From Meiothermus sp. (GTDB taxonomy: Bacteria > Deinococcota > Deinococci > Deinococcales > Thermaceae), in assembly GCA_026004095.1 (NCBI GenBank), contig BPIL01000001.1:1-64000 (forward strand): a DNA stretch of 64,000 nt, given 5' to 3'. Shown in pieces: positions 51,491 to 63,340 of this stretch; the stretch's first letter is position 1, and each line of letters starts with the position of its first letter. The notes under the pieces are model-generated. The model did not search any database, had not been told where the DNA came from, and saw nothing but the letters and a program-made list of their open reading frames with translations. Position numbers and translations under genes: made by a program.

Positions 51491-53155
51491 CTAATCTTCT
51501 GCAAGCCGACTGGAGATCAGGGCGGGGTGAATTCGGTCGCGGCCCGCCTGTTTTGCTTTGTAAAGGGCCTGGTCGGCTTGCTCGAGCCAGCGCTGCACGG
51601 TGGCCATCGAAGGGGGGATTTCACCACCGGCCAGCCCCGCCGAGATGCTCAGCCGCCAGGTGATGGGGCTGATCTGCAGGGCCCGCACCTCGCTCTGGAT
51701 GCGCTCCAGCACCCGGTAGGCGTCCTCGAGGTCGGCCCCGAACAGCACCAGCGCAAACTCCTCTCCCCCCAATCGCACCGCCAGGTCGTCGCTCCGGCTG
51801 GCCTTGCGCAGCACCTCGGCCAACTGTTTAAGCAGCTTGTCGCCGACCGGGTGGCCGTAGGTGTCGTTGACCTGTTTGAAGCGGTCGAGATCCAGCAGGG
51901 CCAGGGTGATGGGTTTGTTGCGCTCACCCGCCAGGCGAATCAGGCGCTGCAACTGGCGCTCAAAACCCCGGCGGTTCAAAAGCCCGGTGAGCGGGTCGGT
52001 ATAGGCCTTGCTTCGCCATTCGTTGAGGGTCAGGGAGAGCCGCAGCCGCTCGGTGAGCAGAGGGGCCAGGGCTTCCAGCCTGCGGGTGTCTTTGGGTGCG
52101 CTGGAGAAGTAAAGCCGTCCCTCGGTAGGGGTGTCCAGGGCCAGCTCGAAGGTATAGACGTAAGGGCCGTTCTGCCCTGCCCGGATGGTTACGTCGGAGC
52201 GCACCTCGATCCCCACCAGGTTGCCGTACAGAGGTTGGAGCCCCTCCATCACGCTGTTCAGCACCCCTTGGGGCGTGAGGTTCTGGGTGGACTGGGCTTT
52301 GCTGGAGAGGCTCTCGAGCAGGTTGATCCAGAGCTCGAGCTGCCGCTCGGCTTTGATAATCCGCTGATAGACCCCCCAGCCCATGCCGCCCAGGGTGACC
52401 AGCACCACATAGCCCCACCCCACCAAAACCATGCTGTGGAGCGGGTGTGCAACCTGGGAGGGCCATCCCAGCAGCACCAGACTGCCCAACAAGCTAGCCA
52501 GCACGAACCCCAGCAAACCTTTGTTCAAGCGGGCCTCGGTGGCCTCGAGGTAGCCGCCCCAGCCGATCAGAACGAAGCCCAGGGCCCAGACCAGGTACAC
52601 AAACCCGCCGGGGGGCCAGCCCAGCGCCAGGGCCCAGCTACCCCCGGCTTTGAAGATCAGGCCCAGGCCCCAGATCAGGCGGCTTTCACCAGCCTGTCCG
52701 TGCAAAGCTGCCTCTAGAAGGGGCAGGGCCAGCAGCACCGGTAGCAGGTCGGTTAGCCAGACCATCTGAGAAGAGTGGTTTGGAAGAACAGACAGGGCAG
52801 TTACCAGGGCGGCCAGCACAAAAGGTAGCAGGGCCAGGCTTAGGCGGGGGGGTTCGTACAGGGGCAGTTGGCGCAGGGTGGCGGCCCAGGTCAGCGTGGC
52901 GGCGAACAGCAGGACACCGGAGGGGGTTAGCGGGGCCTCGAGGCCTTCCTGGCGCTCGAGGAACCAGACCGCGGCCTGCACACCCCAGAGCAGCGTTCCC
53001 AGACTGGCCCAGCGCCAGACCGGCTCAGCCCGGGCCGGCCACCAAAGCGCTAGACCAGAGGCCGCGGCCAGCAACAAGAGCCCAACTTCCGGGTGTACTC
53101 CCATCACCCTCATGAAAGTAGCATTGACATGGAAGGAAGTATCCGAAAAATGCAC
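51491..53155 (-). CDS. Membrane-bound diguanylate cyclase (GGDEF)
   Basis: 554 residues. GTG 53155 has TAACGT 6 bases upstream (leaderless); internal ATGs at 53113/53104 are alternatives. The N-terminal half holds about eight membrane helices (residues 20-270). A middle sensor-like segment (about 285-385) precedes the GGDEF domain (about 395-550): 'DPLTGLLNRRGFERQLQRLI', 'LLDLDRFKQVNDTYGHPVGDKLL' and the active site 'VRLGGEEFALVLFG'. It makes cyclic di-GMP from two GTP. I see no RxxD inhibitory site at the usual position. It is alone on its strand, convergent with cstR. Confidence 0.92.
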   Translation of the reverse strand: MHFSDTSFHVNATFMRVMGVHPEVGLLLLAAASGLALWWPARAEPVWRWASLGTLLWGVQAAVWFLERQEGLEAPLTPSGVLLFAATLTWAATLRQLPLYEPPRLSLALLPFVLAALVTALSVLPNHSSQMVWLTDLLPVLLALPLLEAALHGQAGESRLIWGLGLIFKAGGSWALALGWPPGGFVYLVWALGFVLIGWGGYLEATEARLNKGLLGFVLASLLGSLVLLGWPSQVAHPLHSMVLVGWGYVVLVTLGGMGWGVYQRIIKAERQLELWINLLESLSSKAQSTQNLTPQGVLNSVMEGLQPLYGNLVGIEVRSDVTIRAGQNGPYVYTFELALDTPTEGRLYFSSAPKDTRRLEALAPLLTERLRLSLTLNEWRSKAYTDPLTGLLNRRGFERQLQRLIRLAGERNKPITLALLDLDRFKQVNDTYGHPVGDKLLKQLAEVLRKASRSDDLAVRLGGEEFALVLFGADLEDAYRVLERIQSEVRALQISPITWRLSISAGLAGGEIPPSMATVQRWLEQADQALYKAKQAGRDRIHPALISSRLAED

Positions 53156-53252
53156 ATTACTACGTTAATTTTGTTCGAATTTCCCGTTAACTGAAGCGGA
53201 CTTTCTTAATCTCGTGGGTTCACGGGCCAACCCAACCCGATAAATTCGGGCT

Positions 53253-56507
<3,255 letters not shown>

Positions 56508-56798
56508 GAGAGTCCATTATTGACCTGGGGGTCAGTTTTGCAAAGGGCGTCCTTATCGCACCAACCCGGGGGAGGGGCTCGGCTGGGTAGCCAGAAGAAG
56601 GGGGTGAGAACTGCCCGAATGGTCTGGATATGTATTTTGCGTGAAGCCATGGGTTGGTTTATTGCTCCAGAACGGCAAATTTTTTGATGGCCGACTTAAT
56701 GCTGTCTACACACGAGCCACCCGGTTCTTACACACCCCTCGCGCATACTTCCTTTCAGGAACGGGCCCAGGCCCTTCCGAGATCGAAAGGAGAACAGT

Positions 56799-57224
56799 AT
56801 GAAGAAGTCCATCCTGATTGCTAGCCTCACTGCTCTGGCCCTTAGCTTTGCTACTGCACAAGATGTGCGCATTGACCAGGGCGATCCCTCGGCGGTTCTG
56901 GTGCAATGGGTCAGCTTGCTGCCCCAGGAGGTGCAGTTGGACGCCTTGAGCCAGGGCCAGGCCCGGCTGCTCTACGATGCCCTGAGCGGCCTGTCCTATG
57001 CTTTTACGCCGGCCCAGGCGCAGGAGGTGGTGCAGGCCATACGCCAGGCTTTGCCCCAGGATGAGGTGCAGGCCCTCGAGCGCGCCGCGGCTCAGACCGC
57101 CAGCCTCAGCGACTCGGACAAGGAAGCGCTGGTCTATTTCTCCGGAGCCCAGTTTGAGGACAGCCTGCGGACAGCCCTGGCCCAACTCTCGGTGGCGGTT
57201 ACCCCAGACTACTCAGGCGAATAA
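56799..57224 (+). CDS. Small secreted helical protein
   Basis: 141 residues, ribosome site GAAAGGAGAA, signal peptide 1-20 ('MKKSILIASLTALALSFATAQ'). The mature part is acidic, helical and Gln/Ala-rich ('QVQ', 'LLYDALSGLSYAFTPAQAQEVVQAIRQALPQDEVQALERAAAQTA'), ending 'YSGE'. No Cys, no known family. It could be a periplasmic stress protein. It stands directly upstream of two two-component systems but on a separate transcript (terminator at 57381). Confidence 0.72.
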   Translation: MKKSILIASLTALALSFATAQDVRIDQGDPSAVLVQWVSLLPQEVQLDALSQGQARLLYDALSGLSYAFTPAQAQEVVQAIRQALPQDEVQALERAAAQTASLSDSDKEALVYFSGAQFEDSLRTALAQLSVAVTPDYSGE

Positions 57225-57242
57225 CCGGGTTTATACGCCTTT

Positions 57243-57284
57243 CGGTAGTATCGTTTAGGCTTGTCAAAGTGAACGATACTACCG
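57243..57284. repeat. 13-bp inverted repeat downstream of the secreted-protein gene
   Basis: CGGTAGTATCGTT (57243-57255) and AACGATACTACCG (57272-57284) are perfect complements with a 16-base loop. The right arm merges into repeat copy B, and a further related ACGGTATTATT lies at 57364. Confidence 0.7.
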
Positions 57285-57356
57285 TAATGCTTTTCTACTC
57301 CCTTCGGTCGGCTTGAACCCTTCACCCCTGACTGCGTCCAAAGCTGAAGGATTCAA
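57275..57356 (+). repeat. Interspersed repeat, copy B
   Basis: Ungapped match to 38662-38744 (about 62 of 81 bases). It contains GAACCCTTC (57315) and GAAGGATTC (57346) at the same spacing as in copy A. Confidence 0.7.
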
Positions 57357-57380
57357 GCGGAAACGGTATTATTCAGACCG

Positions 57381-57408
57381 AAGACCCTCAGTTTTGGGGG
57401 TCTTTTTC
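57381..57408 (+). terminator. Rho-independent terminator
   Basis: Stem AAGACCC / GGGTCTT with a 10-base loop and T tail (TCTTTTT). It separates the secreted-protein gene and repeat from the response-regulator gene. Confidence 0.8.
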
Positions 57409-57492
57409 AAATCTACATAAAGGCCACCCGAATCCTTCACAGGGCTCTGCCAGGCTATACCCATGTCGTCCACAGCCGATACACTGGATTCG

Positions 57493-58167
57493 ATGGCGCT
57501 GGTACTGGTGGTGGAAGACGAGCCGGAGATCGCTGAGATTCTGGAAGGTTACCTGCGCCGGGAGGGGTTCCGCACCGAGCGGGCCTCCGATGGCCGGCAG
57601 GCTTTGAACCTGGTTCGAGCGGCCCGGCCCGACCTGGTGCTGCTGGACATCATGCTGCCGGAGGTGGACGGCCTCGAGGTGCTGCGCCGCATCCGCAGCA
57701 GCAGCCACACCCCGGTGATCCTGGTGACGGCCCGCGCCGAGGATCTGGACAAGCTGCTGGGCTTAGAGCTGGGGGCCGACGACTACGTGACCAAGCCCTT
57801 CAGCCCCCGCGAGGTGGTGGCCCGGGTCAAGGCGGTGCTGCGCCGGGTGGTGCTGGCCGAGGCCCCCAAAGAGGTTCTGCGGGTGGGGCCGTTGGAGATA
57901 GATAGTGAGAAGGTGGTGGCCCGGCTGGGCGGGGTGCGCCTCGAGCTCACCCCCACCGAGTTCCGCCTGCTGGAAACCCTGGCCCGCACCCCTGGCAAAG
58001 CCTTCAGCCGGGCCGAGCTGCTGGAGGCTGCCCTGCCCGACTCGGACGCGCTGGAGCGGGTGGTGGACGTGCACCTCAAGAACCTGCGCAGGAAGCTCGA
58101 GGCCGCCGGGGGCGCGGGGCTTCTGGAGACCGTGCGGGGGGTGGGGTACCGGCTCTGGACGGAGTAG
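57493..58167 (+). CDS. OmpR-family response regulator
   Basis: 224 residues. ATG 57493 is chosen over 57463: TACACT lies exactly 7 bases before it (leaderless) and the protein then begins 'MALVLVVEDEPEIAEIL' as receivers do. Phospho-acceptor Asp in 'LVLLDIMLPEVDG', Thr in 'ILVTARAED', Lys in 'YVTKPFSPREV'. The C-terminal winged helix has 'ELTPTEFRLLETLARTPGKAFSR' and 'VVDVHLKNLRRKLE'. Its kinase follows 20 bases later. Closest in style to BaeR/CpxR-type envelope-stress regulators. Confidence 0.93.
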   Translation: MALVLVVEDEPEIAEILEGYLRREGFRTERASDGRQALNLVRAARPDLVLLDIMLPEVDGLEVLRRIRSSSHTPVILVTARAEDLDKLLGLELGADDYVTKPFSPREVVARVKAVLRRVVLAEAPKEVLRVGPLEIDSEKVVARLGGVRLELTPTEFRLLETLARTPGKAFSRAELLEAALPDSDALERVVDVHLKNLRRKLEAAGGAGLLETVRGVGYRLWTE

Positions 58168-58187
58168 GCGGGGCCATCCAACAATAT

Positions 58188-59459
58188 ATGCGTTTCTTCA
58201 ACCGCATCGAGGTTCGACTAAGCCTGCTGATGGCGCTGGTGGTGGTGGCGACCAGCCTGCTCACGGTGGGCCTCAACACCTACCAGCGCGAGCGCACCTT
58301 CCGGGAGTTGCCGGCCGAGGTGCGCGATATCTTGCGGCGCAACGATGGCCGCCTGCCGGCGCTGGGTTTCCCTTCGGAGCTGCGCGATGTGTTGCTTTCC
58401 GGTCAGGAGATTCGCGTGCGGCTCGAGCCCAACCCCGACCCCGAGAACCCCAACCCGGTCTTTGTGCTGAGCCTGCCCGACGGTTCGGGCACCGAGATTC
58501 GGGTGCAGCCGCCGCCCCGCCTGCGGCGGCCCAACCTGGAAACCCGGCTGCAACAGAACCTGCTGATTGCGAGCCTGGCCGCGACCGGCCTGGGGGTGCT
58601 GCTGGCGCTGGTCTTTGCCCGGCGGATTGCGCGGCCCATCGAGGCCATATCCGATGCCGCAGGCCGCCTGGCCCAGGGCGACCTTAAGGCCCGGGTGGGC
58701 CCCCAGCCGGGCGAGGACGAGGTGGCCCGGCTGGCCCGCAACTTCGACCAGATGGCCGAGGCTTTGGAGCGGCTCGAGGCCGAGCGCCGGGCCATGATTG
58801 CCGACATCGCCCACGAGCTGCGCACCCCCCTCACGGTGATGCAGGGCCGCCTCGAGGCCATCCAGGATGGGGTCATGCCCCTGGAGATGGGCGAGATAGA
58901 CCGCCTGCACCAGCAGGCCCGGCTGCTCTCGCGCCTGGTCGAAGACCTGCGCACCCTTTCGCTGGCCGATGCCGGGCGGCTCAACCTAACCTTGCAGCCC
59001 CTCAACCTGGCCGAGCTGGCCGACCGGATGGCCGCTACCTTCCAGCCGGCTCTGGAGGCCAAGCAGATCACGCTCGAGCGGCGGCTGCCCAAGGAGCCCG
59101 TCCTGGTGCGGGCCGATCCCGACCGGCTGGCCCAGGTGATCGGAAACCTGCTCTCCAACGCCCTGGGCCACACCCCCGCCGGGGGGTGGATTGGGCTCGA
59201 GGTGGCCGTTGAGGCCGCGCAGGCCCGCTTGCGGGTGCTGGACAGCGGCCCCGGCATCCCCGCAGAAGCCCTGCATAAGGTTTTCGACCGCTTCTACCGG
59301 GCCGAGGCCTCGCGTTCGAGGGCCACCGGCGGCAGCGGGCTGGGGCTCTCCATCGTCAAGGCCCTGGTGGAGCTGCACAAAGGAACTGTGACCGCCCACA
59401 ACCGCCCCGAGGGCGGGGCCGTCTTCGAGGTGCGCCTGCCGCTCCATCAGACGGCTTGA
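58188..59459 (+). CDS. Sensor histidine kinase (partner of 57493)
   Basis: 423 residues: membrane helices at about 8-28 and 124-146, a periplasmic domain of about 95 residues between them, HAMP ('ARRIARPIEAISDAAGRLAQGDLKARV'), H-box 'MIADIAHELRTPLTVMQG', N-box 'GNLLSNALGHTPAGG', G1 'VLDSGPGIP', F 'VFDRFYRA' and G2 'GGSGLGLSIVKALV'. All catalytic motifs intact. The gene ends 13 bases inside the 3' end of the convergent kinase of a second system. Confidence 0.94.
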   Translation: MRFFNRIEVRLSLLMALVVVATSLLTVGLNTYQRERTFRELPAEVRDILRRNDGRLPALGFPSELRDVLLSGQEIRVRLEPNPDPENPNPVFVLSLPDGSGTEIRVQPPPRLRRPNLETRLQQNLLIASLAATGLGVLLALVFARRIARPIEAISDAAGRLAQGDLKARVGPQPGEDEVARLARNFDQMAEALERLEAERRAMIADIAHELRTPLTVMQGRLEAIQDGVMPLEMGEIDRLHQQARLLSRLVEDLRTLSLADAGRLNLTLQPLNLAELADRMAATFQPALEAKQITLERRLPKEPVLVRADPDRLAQVIGNLLSNALGHTPAGGWIGLEVAVEAAQARLRVLDSGPGIPAEALHKVFDRFYRAEASRSRATGGSGLGLSIVKALVELHKGTVTAHNRPEGGAVFEVRLPLHQTA

Positions 59460-60787
59460 ACCCGGATCCACAGCTCGGCTGCAAGCCCGTGGGGCTCGAG
59501 GTTTCTGAGTTCCAGCCGGCCCCCGTGTACCTGGGCTACCTGGGCCGCCACGCTCAGGCCCAGGCCGTTGCCCGGCACCCGGGTACCAGGGGCGCGGTAG
59601 AAGGGCTCGGCGGCCCGTTTGAGCACCTCGGGCGGCATGCCCGGCCCTTCGTCCTGCACCCGCAGAATGGCGAACTGCCGGTCGTTGGAGTGGGCCAGCT
59701 CGAGCCGCACCGGGGCCCCCGGGGCGTACTTCTGGGCGTTGGAGAGCAGGTTTTCCAGGGCCTGGCGCAGCAGAAAGGGGTCGCCGGAGGTTTCCAGGTG
59801 AAGGGGCCCCTGGTAGGGCACGCCCGCTTTTTGTGCGACCTCCTGGGCTAGCTGGGCCACGTCCAGCCCCACCCGCTGCCCCCGGCCCTCCCGCGCCAGG
59901 GTCAGGAGCGACTCGCTCAGGTGGGTCATGCGCTCCACCTCCTCCCGCACCACCGATAGGGTTTCCTCGGGCGAGGCCAGCCCCTGCTGCAGCGCGTCGA
60001 GCTGCAAGCGCAAAGAGGTCAGGGGGGTGCGCAGCTCGTGGGCGGCGTTGCGGGTGAACTCGGTCTCGCGCTGGCGGAAGGCCGAGAGCCGCTCGAGCAT
60101 CTGGTTGAAGGTCTGGCTCAGGTGTAAAAGCTCCCCGCTGCCCTCGGCGGGCACCCGCAGGCTCAGGTCGCCCGAGTCGGCCACCCGGCGGGCGGCCTGC
60201 TGGAGGTGGCGCAGGGGCTTCAGGGCCGGCCCGCTCACCAGCCAGGCCACCCCGGCCCCCAGGAGCGCCACCACCAGGGCGGTAAACAGCACGGTCTGCT
60301 GGTAGCCGGCCAGGCTGGCCCGCACCTGGCTGGCCTCGAGCGCCCCCTGCAGGTAGAGCCCGGGGCCCAGGCGCACGCTTTTATACAGCCAGTTCTGCTC
60401 GAGCCGGGCCGCGGGGTGGTTGTCCAGCGGTATTTCGTCGGGGAAACTCCCCCACTCCCGCAGCACCACCTGCCCCTGCACCAGCCGGGCGTGGGCGATG
60501 GTGCCCACCGGTGCGGGGTTTGGAAGGGGAAGCAGGGGCGTGTTGTCCCGCAGGCGCTCCATCCACTCGGTGCCGGAATCGCCGTCCCGATCACGCCTGA
60601 AGAGCCGTGGGGGGCCCCGGCGGCCCTCGAGCTGGTCGGCGATGCGGGCGAGGTAGGCGTTCAGGTCGCGCTCGAGGTTGCCCATCTGCAAGCGTTCGAA
60701 GCTGGCGTACCCTAAAAACCCCTGCACCAGCAGGGCCAGGGCAATGGCCAGGGCGATAAACAGAGCCAGGCGCAGCCGCAGGCTCAT
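59447..60787 (-). CDS. Sensor histidine kinase (second system)
   Basis: 446 residues. Membrane helices at about 5-27 and 165-187 enclose a periplasmic sensor of about 135 residues with charged text 'RLFRRDRDGDSGTEW'. HAMP 'LKPLRHLQQAARRVADSGDLSLRV' is followed by H-box 'FTRNAAHELRTPLTSLRLQ', N-box 'LENLLSNAQKYAPG', G1 'VQDEGPGMPPE' and G2 'GNGLGLSVAAQVAQV'. The ATG overlaps the stop of the response-regulator gene upstream (4 bases). Tail to tail with the other kinase. Confidence 0.93.
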   Translation of the reverse strand: MSLRLRLALFIALAIALALLVQGFLGYASFERLQMGNLERDLNAYLARIADQLEGRRGPPRLFRRDRDGDSGTEWMERLRDNTPLLPLPNPAPVGTIAHARLVQGQVVLREWGSFPDEIPLDNHPAARLEQNWLYKSVRLGPGLYLQGALEASQVRASLAGYQQTVLFTALVVALLGAGVAWLVSGPALKPLRHLQQAARRVADSGDLSLRVPAEGSGELLHLSQTFNQMLERLSAFRQRETEFTRNAAHELRTPLTSLRLQLDALQQGLASPEETLSVVREEVERMTHLSESLLTLAREGRGQRVGLDVAQLAQEVAQKAGVPYQGPLHLETSGDPFLLRQALENLLSNAQKYAPGAPVRLELAHSNDRQFAILRVQDEGPGMPPEVLKRAAEPFYRAPGTRVPGNGLGLSVAAQVAQVHGGRLELRNLEPHGLAAELWIRVQAV

Positions 60788-61446
60788 GGCTCTACCCCCA
60801 GCCGGTAGCCCCCCGGTACCGTGCGCACCACGCTGCTATCCAGCTTGTTGCGCAGGTGGTGCACACACACCTTGACCACCCCGGTATCGGAGGCTTCCTC
60901 CCCCCAGATCAGATCGAGCAGCTCCTCGGGGCTGTAGACCCGGCCCGGAAACAGGGCCAGTCGTTCCAGCAGGGCGTACTCGCGGGGGGAGAGTTCCACC
61001 AGCCGCCCCTCCCAGCGCACGCTGCGCTGGGCGAGATCGAGCTCGAGGGGGCCTCGCTGCACCCGGCTCTGCTTAACCTCGCTCACCCGGCGCAGCAAAG
61101 CCCGCACCCGCGCCAGAAGCTCGGGCAGGTCGAAGGGTTTGACCACGTAGTCGTCACCGCCTTCGTCCAGACCCATCACCCGGTCGGCCAGGGCGTCGCG
61201 GGCGGTCATGAAGAGAATGGGGCCTTTGTAGCCGGCGGCGCGGGCTTCACGGGCCAGAATAAACCCCCCGTCCTCCGACTCGGGCAGGCGCACGTCCAGA
61301 ATCATCAGGTCGGGCTCGGCCTCGGCCAGCAGCGCACGGGCCGTGGTCAGGTCGGGCGCATGGCGCACCTGGTGCCCCTGGGCCTCCAGCGCCCGCAGAA
61401 CCGGGCGGGCGATGTTGGGCTCGTCTTCGACCAGCAAGAGCCGCAT
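60784..61446 (-). CDS. OmpR-family response regulator (second system)
   Basis: 220 residues from ATG 61446, giving 'MRLLLVEDEPNIARPVLRAL'; the track start adds a non-conserved extension. Phospho-acceptor Asp in 'LMILDVRLPESEDGG', Thr in 'LFMTARDALAD', Lys in 'YVVKPFDLPELL'. DNA-binding winged helix at about 125-220 with 'LSPREYALLERLALFPGRVYS' and 'KVCVHHLRNKLD'. Two 11-bp direct repeats upstream (61467-61488) look like its own binding site. Confidence 0.93.
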   Translation of the reverse strand: MRLLLVEDEPNIARPVLRALEAQGHQVRHAPDLTTARALLAEAEPDLMILDVRLPESEDGGFILAREARAAGYKGPILFMTARDALADRVMGLDEGGDDYVVKPFDLPELLARVRALLRRVSEVKQSRVQRGPLELDLAQRSVRWEGRLVELSPREYALLERLALFPGRVYSPEELLDLIWGEEASDTGVVKVCVHHLRNKLDSSVVRTVPGGYRLGVEP

Positions 61447-61466
61447 GCCTATAGCTTGCATTGTAG

Positions 61467-61488
61467 GGGTTATGGGTGGGTTATAGGT
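61467..61488. promoter_or_regulatory. Tandem 11-bp direct repeats, probable response-regulator site
   Basis: GGGTTATGGGT GGGTTATAGGT: two head-to-tail 11-bp units differing at one base, one helical turn apart, as for OmpR/PhoB dimers. Located between the response regulator (61446) and the secreted-protein gene (61616), so both may be controlled. Confidence 0.65.
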
Positions 61489-61615
61489 CAAAACTGCTTA
61501 GGCACGGGCTTCTTGTAGATGAGAGAGCCTCTCAGCGAGCCGTAACTGCTCCGTAACCGCCCTGCCCCAGACTTCTTCTCGGGAAAGCCAGAGGGCTTTC
61601 CGCAAGGAGGAGAGT

Positions 61616-62080
61616 ATGAACAAAACGCTAAAAACCCTGTTGGTGGTCTCGAGCCTGGCGGTAGCGGGCGCCTTTGCCCAGCAAACCCCGGCGCCCCAGC
61701 CCACCCCGATGCAGCCCAGGGCCATGCAGCGCATGGCCGCGCCCAAGGGCCTGATTGGCAACCTGTACTGGAGCGCGGCCCAGTTCCTGGGGGTCACCCC
61801 CGCCGAGCTGGCGGTGCTGAGCGGTGGTACCAAGACCCTGGCCCAGGTGGCCACCGACCTCGGCAAGACCCCAGCGGCCCTCGAGGCGGCCCTGGTCACC
61901 GCCCGCAACCAGGCCATTGACCAGGCCGTGCAGGCCGGGCGGCTTACTGCCGAGCAGGCCAATACCCTCAAGGCCAGCAGCCAGGCTGTGGCCAAGGCCT
62001 TTGTGGCCCAGCCGGTGCAACTGCGCATGGGCCTGGGGGGCCGGGGTGACTGGGACGGCCCCCGGGGGCGGGGGCGCTAG
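61616..62080 (+). CDS. Secreted protein with YckD/DUF2680-like helical domain
   Basis: 154 residues, ribosome site AAGGAGGAG, signal peptide 1-22 ('LLVVSSLAVAGAFAQ'). A Pro/Gln/Met-rich stretch precedes a helical domain (about 45-125): 'NLYWSAAQFLGVTPAELAVLSGGTKTLAQVATDLGKTPAAL', 'DQAVQAGRLTAEQANTLKA'. This repeat of short helices resembles the secreted YckD/DUF2680-type proteins. It ends in a Gly/Arg/Asp tail. Divergent from the response regulator and probably in its regulon by position. Confidence 0.75.
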   Translation: MNKTLKTLLVVSSLAVAGAFAQQTPAPQPTPMQPRAMQRMAAPKGLIGNLYWSAAQFLGVTPAELAVLSGGTKTLAQVATDLGKTPAALEAALVTARNQAIDQAVQAGRLTAEQANTLKASSQAVAKAFVAQPVQLRMGLGGRGDWDGPRGRGR

Positions 62081-62190
62081 GCCCTGTCCGGTGGTAGAAG
62101 TCGGGCGTGTGGTTGAAGCTTCGGCCACACGCCCTTACTACAAAAGCAGAGGCTTACCCGAAACCACTTTTTTGCGGTGGGAGGCGCAGT

Positions 62191-62451
62191 ATGTGGATGA
62201 TGGATTACCGTGGACGTTGGGATGGCTTTGGCTACTACGGCTTTGGCTGGATGGACGATGTGCTGTGGGCCCTGCTGTTGCTCGGACTGATTGCGCTGGT
62301 GGCGGTGCTGATTGTGCGACTGTTGCGCAGCCCCACCAATGGCAGCAAAGCGGCCCCCGACCGGGCCCTGGAGATCGCCCGCGAGCGCTATGCCAAAGGC
62401 GAGATCAGCCAGGCCGAGTTCGAGACCCTCAAGAAGAACCTGAGCGGATAG
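62191..62451 (+). CDS. SHOCT-domain membrane protein
   Basis: 86 residues from ATG 62191 (TGGGAGG upstream), inside a longer track ORF. An aromatic N-terminus ('MWMMDYRGRWDGFGYYGFGWMDD') is followed by one membrane helix ('VLWALLLLGLIALVAVLIVRLL') and a C-terminal SHOCT motif ('RALEIARERYAKGEISQAEFETLKKNLSG'). SHOCT segments occur at the ends of many small membrane proteins and may mediate assembly. Function unknown. Could be cotranscribed with the secreted-protein gene upstream (110 bases). Confidence 0.85.
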   Translation: MWMMDYRGRWDGFGYYGFGWMDDVLWALLLLGLIALVAVLIVRLLRSPTNGSKAAPDRALEIARERYAKGEISQAEFETLKKNLSG

Positions 62452-62546
62452 CAGCGGGCGGGATTCGCTGTGCAAAGGTGAACCCCGCCTTCCTAACCCG
62501 TTTGCCACCGTTTATCTAGAAAATGTTGGAAAAAAGGAGGGCCAAA

Positions 62547-63260
62547 ATGGATAACGACGATAAACCGATTGGAACGATTCTGAACCGCCGTAAGGTGCTG
62601 GCCGCCCTGGGCCTGGGCGGGCTGGCCGGGGTGGGTGGGCTAATGAATGGACAGAGGGCCGCAGCCCAGAACAACGCCCTGCCTTCCTGCATTGTGCGCC
62701 CGGCCCTGACCGAGGGGCCCTACTTTGTGGATGTCCAGCTCAACCGCTCCGATATCCGCTCCGACCCCACCACGGGGGTGGTGAAGCCAGGGGTGCCCCT
62801 GAGCCTGCGCTTTGTGGTCTCGAGGGTCTCGGCCAGCGGATGCACCCCACTGCCGGGGGCCATGGTGGACATCTGGCAGTGCGACGCCCAGGGCCTCTAC
62901 TCCGGGGTACAGGATCGCTTCGCCGACACCCGCGGGCAGAAGTGGCTGCGCGGCTACCAGATTACCGATGCCCAGGGGGTGGCCCAGTTCACCACCATCT
63001 ACCCCGGCTGGTATCCGGGCCGCACCGTGCACATCCACTTCAAAATTCGCTACCAGAACCGCGACTTCACCTCGCAGCTCTTCTTCGACGATGCCCTGAG
63101 CGACCGCATTTTTGCCAACCCGCCCTATGTGAAAACGGGCACCCGCACCCGCAACGCCAACGACAGCATCTACCGCAACGGGGGGAGCCAGCTTTTGCTC
63201 AACCTGACCCAGAGCGGGCAGGGCTATGCCGCTACCTTTGATATTGGACTGAACCTCTAG
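62547..63260 (+). CDS. Exported intradiol-dioxygenase-fold protein
   Basis: 237 residues from ATG 62547 (AAAAGGAGG upstream). The N-terminus 'LNRRKVLAALGLGGLAGVGGL' is a Tat-type signal (RR then hydrophobic region). The domain is the protocatechuate/catechol intradiol dioxygenase barrel: 'ALTEGPYFVD' with the first Fe-binding Tyr, 'GAMVDIWQCDAQGLYSG', and 'YPGWYPGRTVHIHFKI' with the second Tyr and two His. All four Fe(III) ligands seem present. Export is unusual for aromatic catabolism, and no pathway genes are near, so the substrate is unknown. Followed 80 bases later by apbE. Confidence 0.85.
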   Translation: MDNDDKPIGTILNRRKVLAALGLGGLAGVGGLMNGQRAAAQNNALPSCIVRPALTEGPYFVDVQLNRSDIRSDPTTGVVKPGVPLSLRFVVSRVSASGCTPLPGAMVDIWQCDAQGLYSGVQDRFADTRGQKWLRGYQITDAQGVAQFTTIYPGWYPGRTVHIHFKIRYQNRDFTSQLFFDDALSDRIFANPPYVKTGTRTRNANDSIYRNGGSQLLLNLTQSGQGYAATFDIGLNL

Positions 63261-63340
63261 CCTTCACCAAAACTCCATCCTTTTTTTACGCAAACCTTAT
63301 GCCGCACGGGGATACTTCCCCGCGGAAAGGAGAACCCGTG

